From contig NZ_JAETWA010000030.1 in assembly GCF_016774335.1 (NCBI RefSeq), forward strand, positions 62,001-126,000: a DNA stretch of 64,000 nt. The letters are read 5' to 3'. A program made the position numbers and the translations under genes. This DNA is from Luteimonas saliphila. GTDB lineage: Bacteria > Pseudomonadota > Gammaproteobacteria > Xanthomonadales > Xanthomonadaceae. The notes under the pieces are model-generated. The model saw nothing but the letters and a program-made list of their open reading frames with translations. It was not told the DNA's origin and did no database searches. Positions 58,125 to 64,000 of the stretch are shown in pieces (the first letter of the stretch is position 1; every line of letters begins with the position of its first letter).

Positions 58125-58357
58125 GCCTGCACCCGGGCGCTGTGCGGCGCGACATCGGCGCCCCCGTGCTCGGCCACGTACGCCCAGAGCTCGAGGCTCG
58201 GCGGGCTGACGACGTGGAAGGCGAAGCCGTCGGGCACGGTGCGGAGCTGCTCGAGCTCGGTCACCACCACCATCGGCGCGCGGATCAGGCTGCGCTCGGC
58301 GAAGCGCTTGCCCTCGTAGGCCTCGGCGCAGATCACGTACAGCGGCTGCGCGTTCAT
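58121..58357 (-). CDS. 78-residue early protein, unknown
   Basis: MNAQPLYVICAEAYEGKRFAERSLIRAPMVVVTELEQLRTVP and a C-terminal helix (LELWAYVAEHGGA). Alternating hydrophobic pattern suggests a small alpha/beta fold. ATGA overlaps on both sides. No family recognised. Confidence 0.65.
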   Translation of the reverse strand: MNAQPLYVICAEAYEGKRFAERSLIRAPMVVVTELEQLRTVPDGFAFHVVSPPSLELWAYVAEHGGADVAPHSARVQA

Positions 58358-59193
58358 ACGCCACACATCCCGTCGCACTCGTCGTCCCAGAGGTTGGGCT
58401 GCCCGTTTTCAGCCGCCGTCGACAGGTCGACCAGCTCCAGAGGGACCATCGAATCGTGGACGTAGCACTCGCCGACCAGCCGCCCATAGCCTGGGGAGCG
58501 GATCGCGCGGTCGATGTCCACCGCACGTTGGAAGTCCTCCGGCGCTTCGTCGCGCAGGCGCCGCCACTCCACGTTGCGACGGTATGGACAAAAGACGCAT
58601 GCCGACTTCGGCGGCATCGGGTAGCCGAACCGCTCGCACCAGTTCTTGGCCAGCCACCGCTCGCATTCCCAGCGGCTGATGCGGCGGTCGACCAGCGGAT
58701 ACTCGTTGGTCTGCCACTTGTCCTGGCTGACCTTCATGCGACCGGCTTCGTCCAGCGATATGCCGATGACCTGGGTCACCATCACGTCCGCGGGCACGCG
58801 CCGGCCACGTTCGACCCCCAGCAGCTCGCGCACGCGCTTGCGGATCACGTCGATCTTGTAGTCGCCGGTGCACTGGCGGCGAAGGATCCCGCGGGAGCCA
58901 TTCGGGTTCTTCACGTAGAACGGCGGCCGGGCATCGTTCCTGCCGGCCCCGGCCGTGGCGGCCAGAATCTCCGCACCGAGGTCGCCGGCGCTGACCACGT
59001 CGGTGGGGAATGGCAGGCGCGGCAGCAGCCGGTCCAGGTGCCGATAGACTTCGGCCGGCTCCGCGTGAGTGTCGGCGAAGATGGCCCGATCGGCTGGCGG
59101 AATCTCGCCGTTCGCCATCATCAGGGCAATGGTGGACGACTGCACGCCGGCACCCAGGCTCAAAATTCGCAAGAGCGGTGTCGGACTGGTCAA
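58354..59193 (-). CDS. PP-loop ATPase of PAPS-reductase type
   Basis: 279 residues from TTG at 59193 (TTGA overlap with the gene before). ILSLGAGVQSSTIALMMANGE is a PP-loop variant; FADTHAEPAEVYRHLDRLL, RQCTGDYKIDVIRKRV and CVFCPYRRNVEWRRL are the other family marks, the last with a Cys pair. Relatives are widespread in phages without a proven function; the superfamily adenylates substrates, for example in thiolation of nucleic acids. The C-terminus has a further Cys (CDGMCGV). Confidence 0.85.
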   Translation of the reverse strand: MTSPTPLLRILSLGAGVQSSTIALMMANGEIPPADRAIFADTHAEPAEVYRHLDRLLPRLPFPTDVVSAGDLGAEILAATAGAGRNDARPPFYVKNPNGSRGILRRQCTGDYKIDVIRKRVRELLGVERGRRVPADVMVTQVIGISLDEAGRMKVSQDKWQTNEYPLVDRRISRWECERWLAKNWCERFGYPMPPKSACVFCPYRRNVEWRRLRDEAPEDFQRAVDIDRAIRSPGYGRLVGECYVHDSMVPLELVDLSTAAENGQPNLWDDECDGMCGV

Positions 59194-59471
59194 GGCGCAC
59201 CCCCGGTCACCAGGTGCCCGACCAGACTGCCGACGACGCTCCCCAGCGCAGCGCCGCCTGCGTAGAAGATCCGGTCCACCCCATCGCCGATCGCGATGCG
59301 CTTCACGTTGGACGACCAGATCCACGAGATTGCGAAGGCGGTGAGCAGGTTGCTCAACATCGCCGACTGGGTGATGAAAACCGTGTTCATCGCAATGAAC
59401 ACGACCTGCAGGAACCCCATGCCGGCCAAGCGCCAGCGGGAAGGGTGTGTCTGTGCCACTCCGTCTGCCAT
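59190..59471 (-). CDS. Small membrane protein next to the PP-loop gene
   Basis: 93 residues with two hydrophobic stretches (LAGMGFLQVVFIAMNTVFIT and LSNLLTAFAISWIWSSNVK) and a third Gly-rich one (FYAGGAALGSVVGSLVGHLV). Probably two or three spans. Translationally coupled to the PP-loop ATPase. Could be a superinfection or defence-related membrane protein; no direct evidence. Confidence 0.72.
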   Translation of the reverse strand: MADGVAQTHPSRWRLAGMGFLQVVFIAMNTVFITQSAMLSNLLTAFAISWIWSSNVKRIAIGDGVDRIFYAGGAALGSVVGSLVGHLVTGGAP

Positions 59472-59474
59472 TCC

Positions 59475-59882
59475 CTACCCCTTCGCGTTGGTCTGGCCGC
59501 GCGACATGCGCCAAGCCACCGATGCGCACTTGCGCGTCACCCGCCACCACGCACGCACGAACCACCAGGCACGCGCCCAGCTCGAGACGGCGAACAGCCC
59601 CGGGTTCGTGAGGAACACCTGGTGCCCGTGGTCGTCGACCAACCACCAGAACGCGGGCCGCTCGCCGGTCGCTGTGGGATCGGTCCCGACCAGCCAAGCC
59701 GCGTCGATCAGGTTCAGCGTGCGCACGTGGAGCGGTGGGGAGCCCGGGAACGACGTGTGGAGCCAATCGATTTCGCCGCCTCGCAGCCAGCCGGTGGCGA
59801 CGAAGTCCGGATCCCGGTTCGGCGGGCCAGCGGCGCGCGCGCGGCGGGCGCGTACCTGCGCGAGGTCGTGAATCTCGGTCAT
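59475..59882 (-). CDS. Early protein with Trp-rich basic end, unknown
   Basis: 135 residues. Beta-rich middle (AFWWLVDDHGHQVFLTN) and an amphipathic Trp/Arg C-terminus (SSWARAWWFVRAWWRVTRKC) that may bind membrane or nucleic acid. ATG at 59882 overlaps the upstream stop. Confidence 0.68.
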   Translation of the reverse strand: MTEIHDLAQVRARRARAAGPPNRDPDFVATGWLRGGEIDWLHTSFPGSPPLHVRTLNLIDAAWLVGTDPTATGERPAFWWLVDDHGHQVFLTNPGLFAVSSWARAWWFVRAWWRVTRKCASVAWRMSRGQTNAKG

Positions 59883-60409
59883 GCGAGCTCAATCTCGATC
59901 GGGTAGTGGTGCTCGACCTCGCGCTTCTTCAGCCGGAAAACCGGCGTCTGGCGCCCCTTCACGTCGACGTAGCGGATCCGGCCGTCGGCCTCGGCGATCA
60001 GGAAATCCACCACCAGCTTCGTGCCGCCGGGCAGGTGGATCGGCACCTGGCGCAGGAAGTACAGGACCTCGCCGGCGGCCACGCGCAGCTTCAGCGCGGA
60101 GTAGTAGTTCGCCTCGCGCTTCGAATCGAAGCGGATGCCGTCGACGTAGGTCACGATCGCGCCGTACTTCGATCGACGCCGTTCCTCGACCTCGGTGATG
60201 GTGAAGGTGTCGCCGCGGTGCACGCCTTTCACGGTCGTCTCGACATCGCCAGCCAGATCCACGCCCAGCACCTGCGGGGTGAAGTCGGCAACGTGCTCGA
60301 GCTTGATGCTGGCAACGTCGTTGAGCAGCTTCATCGAAGACTCGAACGCCGCGCGCATGCCTGGCGGCATGTCCTCGACTTTGGGGTACCGAAGCGAGCC
60401 CTTGCTCAC
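59879..60409 (-). CDS. DUF1064-type nuclease-like protein
   Basis: 176 residues from GTG at 60409. The core RFDSKREANYYSALKLRVAAGEV, FLRQVPIHL, LVVDFLIAEADGRIRYVDVKG and the final EVEHHYPIEIEL is characteristic of DUF1064, a predicted PD-(D/E)XK fold found in phage replication modules and suspected to process recombination intermediates. An extra 60-residue helical N-terminus precedes the core. Confidence 0.8.
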   Translation of the reverse strand: MSKGSLRYPKVEDMPPGMRAAFESSMKLLNDVASIKLEHVADFTPQVLGVDLAGDVETTVKGVHRGDTFTITEVEERRRSKYGAIVTYVDGIRFDSKREANYYSALKLRVAAGEVLYFLRQVPIHLPGGTKLVVDFLIAEADGRIRYVDVKGRQTPVFRLKKREVEHHYPIEIELA

Positions 60410-60939
60410 GGCAGGCGGTCCTCGAGCCCGGCGGCGACCAGGCGCTGGCGGATGCGGCTGCAGACATCGGCGGTGCGCTGAAGCGTCTGCAGGCTCTCCT
60501 GCTGGGCCCGGGCAAGTTCGAGCAATGCGGCGTCGCCGGCCTCCAGCAGCGCGTAGAGCTGCGGCTTCGACAGGTCGTCGTACGGGTTGGGGGCAGGCTC
60601 CGGCGTCGCCGTGCGGCTTCCGCGCGGTGGTGGCTCTGGCAGGGTCACCCTCTTCGCCTCGGCCGGGCCCAGCGCGTAGCGCCATGACGGCCTGGGCACG
60701 CCGGCGCGCTTGTCGCGCTTCGGCTCGCCCTGCACCACCAGCCCCTCGTTCTCCAACCGCTTCAGCACGCCGGCAACCGCGGCGGCGTCCAGCCCCTGCG
60801 TGCAGTGGGCGGCGTGTTCCTCCCCTTCGGCGAGCGTGCACATGAACTCCGCCAGCTCCGCCGACATCATCGGCTCGGTGCTGTTGGCCAGCGCGTAGAG
60901 CGCGAGCTCCCGGCGGTAGGTGCGCATGTTCTCGTTCAT
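60406..60939 (-). CDS. Winged-helix-type early protein
   Basis: 177 residues. N-terminal region (YRRELALYALANSTEPMMSAELAEFM ... VAGVLKRLENEGLVVQ) reads as a winged helix, then a Pro-rich linker, then a coiled coil (ALLELARAQQESLQTLQRTADVCSRI). Adjacent to the replication initiator, so it could be a loader or regulator. Two possible starts, ATG 60939 or the ATG four codons later. Confidence 0.7.
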   Translation of the reverse strand: MNENMRTYRRELALYALANSTEPMMSAELAEFMCTLAEGEEHAAHCTQGLDAAAVAGVLKRLENEGLVVQGEPKRDKRAGVPRPSWRYALGPAEAKRVTLPEPPPRGSRTATPEPAPNPYDDLSKPQLYALLEAGDAALLELARAQQESLQTLQRTADVCSRIRQRLVAAGLEDRLP

Positions 60940-61841
60940 GCCGCCTGTTCCTCCGGCTTTGGCTGCGGGTACTTGGCGCGGGCTTCATCCATCAGGCGAT
61001 CGCGTTCCGCATCGGCAGCCTCGCCCTCGCCGTACGCACCGAACGCGTGCTGATTGCGGATGTGCGCCAGCGCGTGCTCGAGCGGTGATTCGGGGTAGGC
61101 GTGGGTGTCGCGCGGCTTCGCCGTTCCACGTGGAGCTGCTGGCGCCGTGGCTGTGCCGGGCTCGGTATGGATCTGGTCGGTCCAGCGCTCGTCCTCGAGG
61201 TACGTCAGCGGGTCCGGTGCGAACCCCGCCTTCCAGCGCGCGCACTTCGCCTTGCGGTTGAGCACGTCGGCGATCAGCTCGTCGGCGCGGGCGTCGAGCC
61301 GCTGTGCGATCCAGACTTCCTCGCACCGCTTCCGGCTCACCCGCTTCGGGTACACCTCCCAGAAATCTGGGAAGCGCGCCGCGCAGCGGTGCGCAATAGC
61401 TTTTTCTGTATCTGTATCTGTATCTGGGGGCGTTACTGAAACGTTTCCTTCCCGTTCCGTATCGAAAAGGCCTGATTGCCTTAGCTTTTTCACCCCTTCG
61501 CGCTGCTTCCGGACGCGCTCTCGATGGGCCCTGACACGCTCCGTTGAGCTGTCGGATTGGAACTGCTGTTCGTTCCATGAAACAGGCTGAAACGTTTCAG
61601 GGTCGATCAGTCCGAGCTCGCCCAGGCGCAGCGCCAGCGCCTCCAATTCGCTCGGCGCCAGACCCAGCTTCACGCCCAGCCGGCGGCGCAGGAGCACCGG
61701 ATCCGTCTCGGTGTCCTGTATACCCATGCCCTTGCAGCACTGCAGCGCCACGTAGTGCCAGCGGTCCTCGAACGACAGCAGGCGCATGCAGTCGTCGTCG
61801 ATCAGCTTCACGTACAGCCGGAACCAAGGCAGGTTGCTCAC
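60936..61841 (-). CDS. Phage replication initiator, O/DnaT-like
   Basis: 301 residues. N-terminal winged helix (WFRLYVKLIDDDCMRLLSFEDRWHYVALQC ... LGLIDPETFQPVSWNEQQFQSD), basic linker (RVRAHRERVRKQREG), a repetitive DTDTDTEK segment and a C-terminal domain (FPDFWEVYPKRVSRKRCEEVW ... WKAGFAPDPLTYLEDERW) typical of phage O-like and DnaT-like initiators. Its linker DNA is unusually AT-rich and carries palindromes that may be the origin. Confidence 0.85.
   Translation of the reverse strand: MSNLPWFRLYVKLIDDDCMRLLSFEDRWHYVALQCCKGMGIQDTETDPVLLRRRLGVKLGLAPSELEALALRLGELGLIDPETFQPVSWNEQQFQSDSSTERVRAHRERVRKQREGVKKLRQSGLFDTEREGNVSVTPPDTDTDTEKAIAHRCAARFPDFWEVYPKRVSRKRCEEVWIAQRLDARADELIADVLNRKAKCARWKAGFAPDPLTYLEDERWTDQIHTEPGTATAPAAPRGTAKPRDTHAYPESPLEHALAHIRNQHAFGAYGEGEAADAERDRLMDEARAKYPQPKPEEQAA
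61400..61600. other. Candidate phage replication origin inside the initiator gene
   Basis: An AT-rich island in GC-rich DNA with a TCTGTA tandem repeat (61405-61428), the palindrome GAAACGTTTC at 61438-61447 and again at 61589-61598 (there as the 14-bp CTGAAACGTTTCAG), and A/T runs near 61460-61495. Lambdoid phages keep their origin in the O gene linker, which is the place here. No clear iteron ladder was found. Confidence 0.4.
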
Positions 61842-62353
61842 AGCGGGCCGATCCTCTCGACCGCGGTGCGCGCCTTGTCCGTGGGCTCGGTGCCCATGCT
61901 GAAGTGCGGCTTGTGCCCGGGCAGCGCTGGGATCGTGCGGTCAGGCGGCAGCGTGGCGAGGCGCTCGATCTGGGCCCGGGTGTCGGCGAGCTCTTCGGTC
62001 AGGCTGTCCAGTCGCTGCAGGTTCGCCAGCAGCAGCGCCTGGCGGCGTTCCTCGGTCGGGATGGGCCGCAGCTCGAACCCCATGCTCTCGGCCATGCCTG
62101 CCAGCAGGTCGTGGCGCTGGAAGCGCACCATCAGCGCCCAGACCTCGCCGATCTTCCAGAACTGCTGCTTCGTCGGGTTGCAGTTGTCGTTGAAGCGCGC
62201 GACCGCGCTATCCCACGACAGCGTTCCCGGATCCCAGAAGCCCTCGTCGAACAGGAACTGGATCATGTCGCGCTTCGTCGCCTGGTCGACGTCGAGCGTC
62301 TCCTTCAGCGCGCGGTGCGCCTTGCGCAGCCATGTCTCGTCGATGAAGGACAT
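61838..62353 (-). CDS. Early regulator-like protein, possibly YdaT/CII-type
   Basis: 171 residues. Helical; TLSWDSAVARFNDNCNPTKQQFWKIGEVW and RRQALLLANLQRLDSLTEELADTRAQIERL faintly resemble YdaT, the gene that follows YdaS-like Cro proteins in Rac-type prophages. Order (Cro-like, small protein, this, initiator) fits a CII-type place. Sequence support is weak. ATGA overlap with the initiator gene. Confidence 0.6.
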   Translation of the reverse strand: MSFIDETWLRKAHRALKETLDVDQATKRDMIQFLFDEGFWDPGTLSWDSAVARFNDNCNPTKQQFWKIGEVWALMVRFQRHDLLAGMAESMGFELRPIPTEERRQALLLANLQRLDSLTEELADTRAQIERLATLPPDRTIPALPGHKPHFSMGTEPTDKARTAVERIGPL

Positions 62354-62355
62354 GG

Positions 62356-62757
62356 TCAGAGCCCCCCGCAGCGATCGAGCAGGCGCACCACCCACCGCGG
62401 CAGCAGGTCGCGCCATGGGCGTCGGGACATGCCCAGCGACTTCCGAACCGTCTCGCGGCGCACGCCGCGCAGGCGCATGTAGTCCTCCTGCAGCAGCTCG
62501 GCGGCGAGGCGTCCGGCGCGCTTCGCGCTCTGCTCGGGGGTGGCCGGCCTGGGCATGTCATCGTCGTCAGACGACACGCTCGGCGCGTTCGGCGCGTTCG
62601 GTCTGGAATTAACGGCGGTTTCCATGCTGCGCACCACCTGGGCGGCGAGCTTGCGGCGATCCGCCTCGCGCCTTTCCAGCTCTGCGACGCGCGCGGTCAG
62701 CTTCGCGAGCGGGTCGGCAGCCTTCTTCCGTGCCACGGGCTTGGTCTTCTTTGCCAT
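62356..62757 (-). CDS. Basic early protein, unknown
   Basis: 133 residues from ATG at 62757 with GGAG eight bases ahead. Lys-rich start, coiled coil (LAKLTARVAELERREADRRKLAA), acidic spacer (SSDDDD) and a C-terminal part (LLQEDYMRLRGVRRETVRKSLGMSRRPWRDLLPRWV) with HTH-like look. First gene after the Cro-like one. Confidence 0.65.
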   Translation of the reverse strand: MAKKTKPVARKKAADPLAKLTARVAELERREADRRKLAAQVVRSMETAVNSRPNAPNAPSVSSDDDDMPRPATPEQSAKRAGRLAAELLQEDYMRLRGVRRETVRKSLGMSRRPWRDLLPRWVVRLLDRCGGL

Positions 62758-62828
62758 GCGGGGTGCTCCGTTTGAGCGGCGCCGGGGCGATCCCGGGGGC
62801 GAGGGTTGTCGGGGATTGCTGCGGCGCG

Positions 62829-63113
62829 TCACGGTGGCGCCTCGAACGGTTCGATCCGGCTGTCGCCTTCCGCTTCAGGCTCGGCAACCGCCTGGTCATT
62901 CGCGGCAGGCGCCGGGCCGAACACGTCGGGGCGCAAGTCGTGGACGGTCACCTGCCCGCCCGTGGCCTGCTCGATGGCGCGGCAGCGCTCGGCCGGGACG
63001 GCGCGGTTCTTCCACTCGGTGATGGAGGGGGAGCGGATCCCGAGGGCGTCGGCCAGCGCTTGCTGGGTACCGACAGCCGCGATCGCTCGATCAAGGGCGG
63101 TGGGGGTGTCCAT
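62829..63113 (-). CDS. Cro-like (YdaS-type) HTH regulator
   Basis: 94 residues. TALDRAIAAVGTQQALADALGIRSPSITEWKNRAVPAERCRAIEQATGG is a Cro/YdaS-type helix-turn-helix; the tail is acidic and probably disordered. First gene of the long leftward operon, driven by a promoter overlapped by an operator. The -10 ends seven bases before its ATG, so its message is predicted leaderless. Divergent from the repressor gene. Confidence 0.88.
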   Translation of the reverse strand: MDTPTALDRAIAAVGTQQALADALGIRSPSITEWKNRAVPAERCRAIEQATGGQVTVHDLRPDVFGPAPAANDQAVAEPEAEGDSRIEPFEAPP

Positions 63114-63120
63114 GCCCGAC

Positions 63121-63196
63121 AGATTAGGGGCGTCCTAATCTTCGGTCAATAGGGCAAACCTAACCCCCATTTCTGGATGATTAGGGAATGCCTAAG
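63121..63196. promoter_or_regulatory. Switch region: cro promoter and operators O1-O3
   Basis: Consensus ATTAGG-N5-CCTAAT. O1 63123-63139 perfect; O2 63148-63164 (AATAGG ... CCTAAC); O3 63180-63196 (ATTAGG ... CCTAAG), which contains the repressor ATG at 63188. The leftward promoter has TTGACC (63149-63144), 17 bases, TAATCT (63126-63121); O1 covers its -10 and spacer, O2 touches the -35. O3 would let the repressor limit its own translation or transcription. Confidence 0.85.
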
Positions 63197-63646
63197 CGGT
63201 CGAAAACAGCGGGGAACGCGGCGGAAATGGAGGCCTTCGGGCGCAGGCTGGTCGCGATCCTTCAGGATGCCGGCCACCCGCGCCGCGGCGCCGGGCGCTA
63301 CCTTGCCGACCGGTACCGCGTCTCCACGGTCACTGCGAATGCCTGGCTCAACGGGGAGCACCGGGCCGAGGCCACGCTGGCGCGCCGAATCGCCGAGGAC
63401 CATGGCAGCAGCTTCGACCAGCTCTATTTCGGCCGGGCAGCGCGCGCAAACGGCGGCAGCGCGGATCCGGGTCTTTCAGCCGCAGAGCGTGCCCTTCTCG
63501 ATCGGTATCGCGGCACCGACGACGTCGGTCGTAGGATGATCGATGAGCTGGTCGGTGTCGTGCTCAGTCAGCAGCAGCCCCAAGACACAACGGAGTCCGT
63601 CAGTGCGCCACCTCGCAGCACAAAACCCGTCCACGTACGTCGGTGA
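63188..63646 (+). CDS. Lysogeny repressor (CI-type, no protease domain)
   Basis: 152 residues. Basic start, then ILQDAGHPRRGAGRYLADRYRVSTVTANAWLNGEHRAEATLARRIAEDHG, a helix-turn-helix of CI type, and a short C-terminal helix region (AERALLDRYRGTDDVGRRMIDELVGVVLSQQQ) for dimerisation. It lacks the Ser/Lys autoprotease domain of lambda CI, so induction is not by the RecA route in cis. ATG lies within operator O3 and has no ribosome site, so leaderless initiation is possible. Confidence 0.85.
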   Translation: MPKRSKTAGNAAEMEAFGRRLVAILQDAGHPRRGAGRYLADRYRVSTVTANAWLNGEHRAEATLARRIAEDHGSSFDQLYFGRAARANGGSADPGLSAAERALLDRYRGTDDVGRRMIDELVGVVLSQQQPQDTTESVSAPPRSTKPVHVRR

Positions 63647-63848
63647 GCCCGATATTGCGCCGGCCAGCGACGCGCCTTCGAACGGCGTGATCCTGCTGGG
63701 CGTCGTCGTGCTCTACGCCCTCGCCTTCTGGCTGATTTTCAAGGGACCCTTGCGTCATTGGGCTGCCGAGAACACTGGCGGCGCCTGGGCGGTACTCGCG
63801 TTCGGACCGGGCCTGGTCGCCCTGCTCTTCATCTACGCCACCCGGTAA
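63603..63848 (+). CDS. Two-span membrane protein co-transcribed with the repressor
   Basis: 81 residues from GTG at 63603, with GGAG seven bases upstream, inside the 3' end of the repressor gene (44-base overlap). Two membrane spans: GVILLGVVVLYALAFWLIF and AWAVLAFGPGLVALLFIYA. Genes expressed from the repressor message in lysogens often encode superinfection exclusion proteins; that role is inference. Confidence 0.68.
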   Translation: MRHLAAQNPSTYVGEPDIAPASDAPSNGVILLGVVVLYALAFWLIFKGPLRHWAAENTGGAWAVLAFGPGLVALLFIYATR

Positions 63849-63883
63849 CCGCTCGTCGGGTCGGTTCAGCTTGCGCGTAGAAA

Positions 63884-63928
63884 ATTAGGTTCCCCCTATT
63901 GACATGTGGATTAGGGGCGCCCTAATCT
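63884..63928 (+). promoter_or_regulatory. Second operator/promoter cluster (O4, O5) for the rightward operon
   Basis: O4 63884-63900 (ATTAGG ... CCTATT) and O5 63910-63926 (perfect consensus). Promoter: TTGACA (63899-63904), 18 bases, TAATCT (63923-63928). The -10 is identical to that of the cro promoter, O5 spans spacer and -10, and O4 overlaps the -35. O4-O5 centre spacing is 26 bases against 25 for O1-O2. Confidence 0.85.
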
Positions 63929-63954
63929 GAATGCCCTTGAACCAGGGCACGGGC

Positions 63955-64000
63955 ATGAAACAGGACTTCAGCCGCACCAACCGCCTCACCCTCGCGCAGT
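63955..64000 (+). CDS. Start of the rightward operon gene (truncated by window end)
   Basis: Fifteen codons, MKQDFSRTNRLTLAQ, open at the window edge. AGGG stands seven bases before the ATG. An in-frame ATG at 63931 is too near the -10 to be transcribed. As the first gene under the second repressed promoter it should be an early rightward function; too short to identify. Confidence 0.5.
   Translation, partial: MKQDFSRTNRLTLAQ

Overview
The first 15.9 kb is a chromosome of high-GC gammaproteobacterial type. The gene set and order (grpE and hrcA divergent from recN, a signalling cluster, then fur / bamE / rnfH / ratA / smpB) is the arrangement I associate with Xanthomonadaceae (Lysobacter, Luteimonas, Xanthomonas relatives). 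The genus is inference. From about 16.2 kb to the end of the window lies most of a temperate tailed phage, probably podovirus-like. Its right end and integrase are not in the window.

Host part. grpE (cut by the window edge) and hrcA run leftward; recN runs rightward from what looks like a leaderless promoter. Next is a three-gene signalling operon joined by overlaps: an 1814-residue soluble hybrid histidine kinase with eight nearly identical 92-residue HAMP-type modules and three receivers, a second hybrid kinase with receivers at both ends, and a small degenerate kinase. fur and bamE diverge from a shared promoter region, rnfH and ratA follow leftward, and smpB rightward. A membrane-anchored CHASE/PAS sensor kinase is the last clear host gene. 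A 293-base non-coding stretch (15948-16240) with a good promoter and three small hairpins marks the probable left border of the prophage.

Prophage part. Nearly all genes from 63113 down to 16241 lie on the minus strand, mostly linked by 1-4 base stop/start overlaps. In order of transcription: a Cro-like regulator; replication and nucleic-acid genes (O-like initiator with a candidate origin inside it, DUF1064 nuclease-like protein, PP-loop ATPase, PD-(D/E)XK-like nuclease, HTH protein, Cys-cluster protein, beta-class DNA methyltransferase, Lar-like zinc-finger fusion); a regulatory knot with three CCACATGTGG palindromes, a promoter, an initiator-like tRNA-Met and a terminator; the lysis genes (M15 endopeptidase, holin-like proteins, Rz- and Rz1-like spanins); small tail proteins and a repeat-rich fibre-like protein; TerS, TerL, P22-type portal, scaffold, a CsrA-like small protein and an N4-gp56-type major capsid protein; about 15 head-completion, tail and internal virion proteins; and a 3423-residue polyvalent protein presumably ejected with the DNA. 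The decision switch is at 63.1-63.9 kb. A repressor gene (63188) lies between two operator/promoter clusters sharing the palindrome ATTAGG-N5-CCTAAT. One controls the leftward cro operon, the other a rightward operon that leaves the window at 64000. A small membrane protein gene overlaps the end of the repressor gene.

Most worth a second look: the five-copy operator network, the phage tRNA with initiator features, the CCACATGTGG array beside its promoter, the giant polyvalent protein with a kinase and two metallopeptidase motifs, the CsrA-like protein in the capsid operon, the PP-loop ATPase neighbourhood, and the poly-HAMP kinase. All calls come from reading the sequence; no database search was run.
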